DNA of 64,000 nt from GCA-003244245 sp050699515 (GTDB lineage Bacteria; Actinomycetota; Actinomycetes; Mycobacteriales; Pseudonocardiaceae). Location: the NCBI GenBank assembly GCA_050699515.1, contig JBOHFF010000134.1, positions 20,310 through 84,309 on the forward strand, written 5' to 3'. Under the pieces are notes generated by a model that was not told where the DNA came from, did not search any database, and saw only the letters and a list, made by a program, of their open reading frames with translations. Shown here piece after piece: positions 60,944 through 64,000 of this stretch. Position 1 is the first letter of the stretch, and each line of letters opens with the position of its first letter. The position numbers were made by a program, and so were the translations under genes.

Positions 60944-61176
60944 CGCCGTCCGGGCAGTGGCTGTCGTGCTGCCCGGACGGCGTGGAACACGGCATCCGTG
61001 CCGTCATGCGCGAGCTTGGCCTGGTCTATGGAGCGTTCGACTTCATGATCATCCCGGACGCGGAATGGATCTTCCTTGAGGTGAATCCCGGCGGCCAGTT
61101 CGGGTTCCTTGAAGACGGCACCGCCGAACCGCTCACCGCGACCCTGGCCGATCTGCTCACCCAGAAGGCGCCGTGA
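60931..61176 (+). pseudogene. C-terminal remnant of an ATP-grasp RiPP maturase
   Basis: The frame encodes VEHGIRAVMRELGLVYGAFD then FMIIPDAEWIFLEVNPGGQF and GFLEDGTAEPLTATLADLL, the last 70 or so residues of MvdD/SAV_5884-type ATP-grasp ligases including the metal-binding E-x-N pair. The remaining 250 or so residues are gone: the preceding bases belong to the precursor peptide gene. The ligase would have formed side-chain ester or amide links in the graspetide core. It cannot be active in this form. Confidence 0.75.
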
Positions 61177-61179
61177 ACG

Positions 61180-61510
61180 ACTGGGCGGGCCGGGCGGCGC
61201 GCGGCTGGCCGACGAATTGGTTGCCGCGGGCAAGCTGCACTCGCCGGAGTGGATCGCCGCGGTCCGGGCGGTTCCTCGACACGAGCTCGTCCCCGTTGTG
61301 TACGAGCAGGAACCCGGCACGGGCACCTGGCTCACCCGGGATGCAACCGACCCTGCCTGGCGCGACAGCCAACCGGGGCCTGTTCACCGAGATCGGCGAA
61401 GCCACGGGCTCGTGGTAGGGCAGTCGTCGGTCTGTCCTCCACCAGCACCCCGGGGCTGATGACCCGCATGCTGGAGACCCTGGACATCCACGACGGCTCG
61501 GAACGAGGCC
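61180..61510 (+). pseudogene. N-terminal remnant of a graspetide-type PIMT methyltransferase
   Basis: One frame gives GARLADELVAAGKLHSPEWI then AAVRAVPRHELVPVVYEQEP and GTWLTRDATDPAWRD, the N-terminus of graspetide-associated PIMT homologues. Beyond a frame change another frame has SSTSTPGLMTRMLETLDIHD, the segment that precedes the SAM motif in such enzymes. It then ends before the SAM site. The gene is broken by at least one deletion or frameshift, and its C-terminal end appears at 62982-63091 beyond the intact cassette. Confidence 0.72.
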
Positions 61511-61526
61511 AAGCCAGCGTAACTCA

Positions 61527-61568
61527 GCATTGATGTATGCGCATTGATGTATGCGCATTGATGTATGC
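61527..61568. repeat. Three perfect 14-bp tandem repeats upstream of locus B
   Basis: GCATTGATGTATGC is repeated three times without gaps (61527-61540, 61541-61554, 61555-61568), and ends 53 bp before the peptide start at 61622. Each unit contains a near-palindrome around TGATGTA. Perfect identity in all copies suggests an iterated regulator-binding site or a recent slippage expansion. Confidence 0.85.
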
Positions 61569-61621
61569 ATAGATCGAGCTGAGATTATGAGTCAGATGTA
61601 CGAGATACCAAGGAGGTCATG

Positions 61622-61759
61622 ATGGGTAAACGGGAAGACAAAACCGACCAGGACCGGCAGGATCCGCCGCACAAGCCCCAAGGCACCCGCACGCAGCCGC
61701 CCGACCCGGACAAGCCGGATGCTCAACACCGCAAACCGGATAAGAAGGACGATGAGTGA
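61622..61759 (+). CDS. Candidate RiPP precursor peptide, locus B (45 residues)
   Basis: AGGAGG lies five bases upstream of the ATG at 61622. The peptide starts MGKREDKTDQDRQDPP and ends HRKPDKKDDE. It has ten Asp, eight Lys/Arg-rich clusters of charge, nine Pro, and not a single Leu, Ile, Val, Phe, Trp, Tyr or Cys. Its TGA overlaps the GTG of the PIMT homologue (GTGA), exactly as in locus A. Asp-rich PIMT-coupled peptides fit imiditide-type precursors. It could also be a disordered accessory protein. Confidence 0.65.
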   Translation: MGKREDKTDQDRQDPPHKPQGTRTQPPDPDKPDAQHRKPDKKDDE

Positions 61760-62916
61760 GCCCGGAGGATCTCATCGCAACCCTGTCCGCCGCAGGCACG
61801 CTGCCGGACAGCTGGGCGCCGATCGTTGCTGACGTGGATCGTGCGGGGTTCGTCCCAGCCCGGATCTGGTTCGACGACGAGCACGGTCGTCCTCAACCGT
61901 TGGACCGGGTGGATGAACCTGATCGCTGGCAATCGGCGGTCTATTCCGACGAGCCGATCGTCACACAGCTCGATGACGGTGCCACGGTCTGGCCCGCTAC
62001 CAGCAACGCGGCGACAAGCTCAGCGTCCCAACCCAGCGTGGTGTTGTCGATGTTGGACGCATTGGACGTTCAGCACGGACAGAAGATCTTGGAGATCGGC
62101 ACCGGTACGGGCTATAACGCCGCGCTGCTGACACACCGTTTGGGCGAACATCTGGTGACCAGCGTCGAAGTCGATCAGCTTCTCGCCGAGCAAGCCCGCG
62201 CGAACCTCAAATCGGCCGGCTATGCACCGACCGTGGTGTGCGCTGATGGCGTTGCCGGGTGGCCCGCCAGCGCACCGTATGACCGGATCGTGTGCACCGC
62301 AGCGGTCGTTTCCGGTCGTCTCCCGTATGCGTGGGTCGCGCAAACCCGGCCAGGCGGACTGATCCTCACGCCATGGGGAACGACTTACCACAACGGTGCC
62401 CTCCTCCGTCTTTGCGCACACACCGATGGCACCGCGACCGGGAGATTTATCGGGAACGCCGCGTTCATGCGATTGCGCGAGCAACGACCACCGTTCGGCC
62501 ACGCGGCTCGGCTCGGCGAGTTAGTGGATACCTCCACCACCGCGGTCGAGTCAGCGACTCCCGTCCCACCCAGCGAGGTCGCGATGGGCGAGGGCGCGTT
62601 CAGCGTCGGCCTGCACCTGCCCGACGTGCAATGCGGGGTCTTTCCCGACGGTGATGGTCAGTACGAAGTGCTGCTTTACCACGTAGCCACTGAGTCGGTG
62701 GCCAGCGTCCAGGTCACCCCGAGTACCACCGCCGACGGGCGTCATCCCGTCCGCCAGCACGGACCCCGCACGCTCTGGAACGAAGCGGAGAAGGCCCACC
62801 GCTGGTGGATCGAACATGACACACCTACCCGCACCCGATACGGCCTGACCATCACTCCAAGCGCGCAATATCCATGGCTCGACGAGCCGTCCAACACGAT
62901 CAAAGTCCATCCGTGA
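61756..62916 (+). CDS. PIMT-like O-methyltransferase of an imiditide-like RiPP locus (locus B)
   Basis: A 386-residue PIMT homologue, intact. After PDRWQSAVYSDEPIVTQLDD (about 55-74) and the substrate-loop segment TSSASQPSVVLSMLDAL, SAM motif I is ILEIGTGTGYNAALL (111-125), then VTSVEVDQLLAEQ and VAQTRPGGLILTPWGTTYHN. The C-terminal extension of about 150 residues (VGLHLPDVQCGVF ... RYGLTITPSAQYPWLDEP) is shared with the locus A paralogue at 35038-36255 and with graspetide PIMTs. It is coupled to the upstream peptide. Expected activity: methylation of peptide Asp leading to aspartimide. Confidence 0.8.
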   Translation: MSPEDLIATLSAAGTLPDSWAPIVADVDRAGFVPARIWFDDEHGRPQPLDRVDEPDRWQSAVYSDEPIVTQLDDGATVWPATSNAATSSASQPSVVLSMLDALDVQHGQKILEIGTGTGYNAALLTHRLGEHLVTSVEVDQLLAEQARANLKSAGYAPTVVCADGVAGWPASAPYDRIVCTAAVVSGRLPYAWVAQTRPGGLILTPWGTTYHNGALLRLCAHTDGTATGRFIGNAAFMRLREQRPPFGHAARLGELVDTSTTAVESATPVPPSEVAMGEGAFSVGLHLPDVQCGVFPDGDGQYEVLLYHVATESVASVQVTPSTTADGRHPVRQHGPRTLWNEAEKAHRWWIEHDTPTRTRYGLTITPSAQYPWLDEPSNTIKVHP

Positions 62917-62952
62917 ACACGCCGGAACGGTCGTGATCGGCTTTCAACTGCG

Positions 62953-63091
62953 CCGCGGGGCAGGCTGCACTCGCCGGAGCGGACCGTTTCGGTCTCACCG
63001 TCACCACCGAACGGCAATGAGTCTGGCTCGATTCCCCCGACGGTGACCGCACCTGGCCGCTCGCAGTGAGCGCCGAAGGTGTCGTCAGGTG
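62953..63091 (+). pseudogene. C-terminal remnant of a graspetide-type PIMT methyltransferase
   Basis: The first 34 bases closely match 61223-61256 inside the N-terminal remnant. From 62982 the frame reads DRFGLTVTTERQ, a TGA at 63018, then VWLDSPDGDRTWPLAVSAEG and a stop at 63091. This is the normal C-terminal ending of graspetide PIMTs, with one nonsense codon. So an N-terminal piece has been joined to the C-terminus by an internal deletion, on the far side of the intact locus B cassette. Confidence 0.65.
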
Positions 63092-63182
63092 AGCGGCGGA
63101 AGCCGTGCAGCACGACGACAAACGAGTTCAGCACCGTCGTGCGTGCTTCCCGCCCTCACCGTCTTGTTCTCGTGGTGGTGGG

Positions 63183-64000
63183 TCAGGCGGCGCGGGTGGC
63201 GCGGAGTTGGTCGTGCAGGGACCGGAGGGCGGCCGGGCGGTGGCTGGGGGGCAGCGCGGCGAGGTCGGTTTCCAGCCGGCGCAGTACCAGCGCGCAGCCA
63301 CGGGAGCGGACGGTCGGGAGCCAACGTAACGCAGTAAGCCCAGCGGGGACCGCCCGCTCCAGGTCACCAGCCGCGACATGCGCCCGGGCCAGCCACGCGG
63401 CGTGGTACACGGCACTGCGCGGGGTGGTGGCATCGGTGGTCGTGCGATCGAGAATCACCTCCGCGCTATCGATCAGGCTGCGGCTGTCCCGGGAAGTGGC
63501 CCCGGCCAGGGTGAGCGCACCTTGGGCGAGCTCACCCTCCAAGACACCCGCCCCGAACCAGCTCAGGTAGGGCGGGAGGCCCTCCAGCACGCCCCGGGTG
63601 TCAGACAAGGCGCGGGCCTCGTCGGCGGCGGCGTGGAAACCGCGAGTATTCCCAGCCGCCGCCTGAGCCAGCGCGAACCGGGTCGCGGCCAGCGCGCGCA
63701 CCGCGGCGGGAGTGGAACGGGCTGCCTCGCACGCGGCGTTGGCCAGCTCCACCGCATCCCGAGCGGCCCGACCCAGATCGATGCCATCAGCCAACCGACC
63801 CCGGTGCACCGCTGTTCCGCTCATGCTGCCCAGCAGGTAGACGCCCACCGAGCGGTCACCCGCAGTGTGCGCGGCGTGCAACCCGCTGGTGAAATACCGC
63901 TGGGACAAGCCGTACTCACCCGCGTCATGGGCGAGCCAGCCAGCCACCTGGGACAGCTGAGCCCACTCGGCGAGCAACCGGTCAGCGACCGCCGCGCTGG
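63183..64000 (-). CDS. XRE/TPR-type regulator, 5' end cut by window edge
   Basis: About 272 codons are open from base 64000 to the stop at 63183. The sequence LAEWAQLSQVAGWLAHDAGE, YFTSGLHAAHTAGDRSVGV and LARAHVAAGDLERAVPAGL is the TPR-like sensor domain of XRE/TPR regulators, closest in style to 47352-48722 and 43615-44655. The DNA-binding part would lie beyond the window. No stop precedes the edge. Confidence 0.8.
   Translation of the reverse strand, partial: SAAVADRLLAEWAQLSQVAGWLAHDAGEYGLSQRYFTSGLHAAHTAGDRSVGVYLLGSMSGTAVHRGRLADGIDLGRAARDAVELANAACEAARSTPAAVRALAATRFALAQAAAGNTRGFHAAADEARALSDTRGVLEGLPPYLSWFGAGVLEGELAQGALTLAGATSRDSRSLIDSAEVILDRTTTDATTPRSAVYHAAWLARAHVAAGDLERAVPAGLTALRWLPTVRSRGCALVLRRLETDLAALPPSHRPAALRSLHDQLRATRAA

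Noticed and set aside
1..64000. tRNA, rRNA or CRISPR features
   Set aside because: I saw no cloverleaf with a GGTTCGAnTCC arm, no rRNA segments and no regularly spaced repeats with unique spacers. The tandem repeats found are gapless.

Overview
The window is high-GC actinomycete chromosome, most likely from the order Pseudonocardiales. This rests on the gene order, the WhiG-type sigma factor, a GlnR-type nitrogen box, acidic C-terminal extensions on ribosomal proteins S2 and S16, and the many XRE/TPR regulators of the kind expanded in that order. Placement is by pattern only.

Most of the window is one conserved housekeeping backbone on the minus strand. Read in its own direction, block 1 runs smc (37-41 kb), ftsY, amtB-glnK-glnD behind a GlnR box, a DivIVA-like coiled-coil gene, ffh, an amidohydrolase, a CPBP protease, rpsP-khpA-rimM-trmD, rplS, lepB-rnhB-DUF2469, then yraN-comM-dprA-xerC-whiG, an M23 peptidase on the other strand, and rpsB-tsf-pyrH-frr-cdsA-methyltransferase-rlmN. 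Block 2 (52.5-56.9 kb) is rsmD-coaD-coiled coil-DUF177-rpmF-rnc-mutM. These genes cover translation, protein export, nitrogen sensing, chromosome segregation, DNA uptake and repair.

Accessory DNA interrupts the backbone in five places. (1) 12.3-16.6 kb holds an IS3-family element with intact ends but a dead transposase, an XRE/TPR regulator and a second transposase remnant. (2) 23.7-25.9 kb holds a paralogous XRE/TPR regulator beside a HEPN-like protein. (3) 35.0-37.4 kb holds a 50-residue peptide translationally coupled to a protein-isoaspartate-methyltransferase (PIMT) homologue. (4) 41.2-52.5 kb holds a MazEF-type toxin-antitoxin pair, a TrmO-like protein, TPR regulators (one with a broken helix-turn-helix), a VOC protein, a coupled cluster of very small genes and an exported amidohydrolase. 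(5) 57.0-64.0 kb holds a vanadium haloperoxidase, an XRE-DUF5753/DUF6879 module and a composite RiPP region.

The most interesting part is the pair of PIMT loci. In both, a short, highly charged, cysteine-free peptide ends in a TGA that overlaps the GTG start of a roughly 400-residue PIMT homologue. No other maturation enzyme is adjacent. This is the layout of imiditides, RiPPs whose defining modification is aspartimide. The second locus sits inside the ruins of a graspetide cluster: a graspetide-like precursor gene, the C-terminal end of an ATP-grasp ligase, and N- and C-terminal pieces of another PIMT lying on either side of the intact cassette. The window also contains a 54-bp palindromic element present twice, two pairs of DnaA-box-like sequences, and several short tandem duplications at gene junctions. 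I saw no tRNA, rRNA or CRISPR array.
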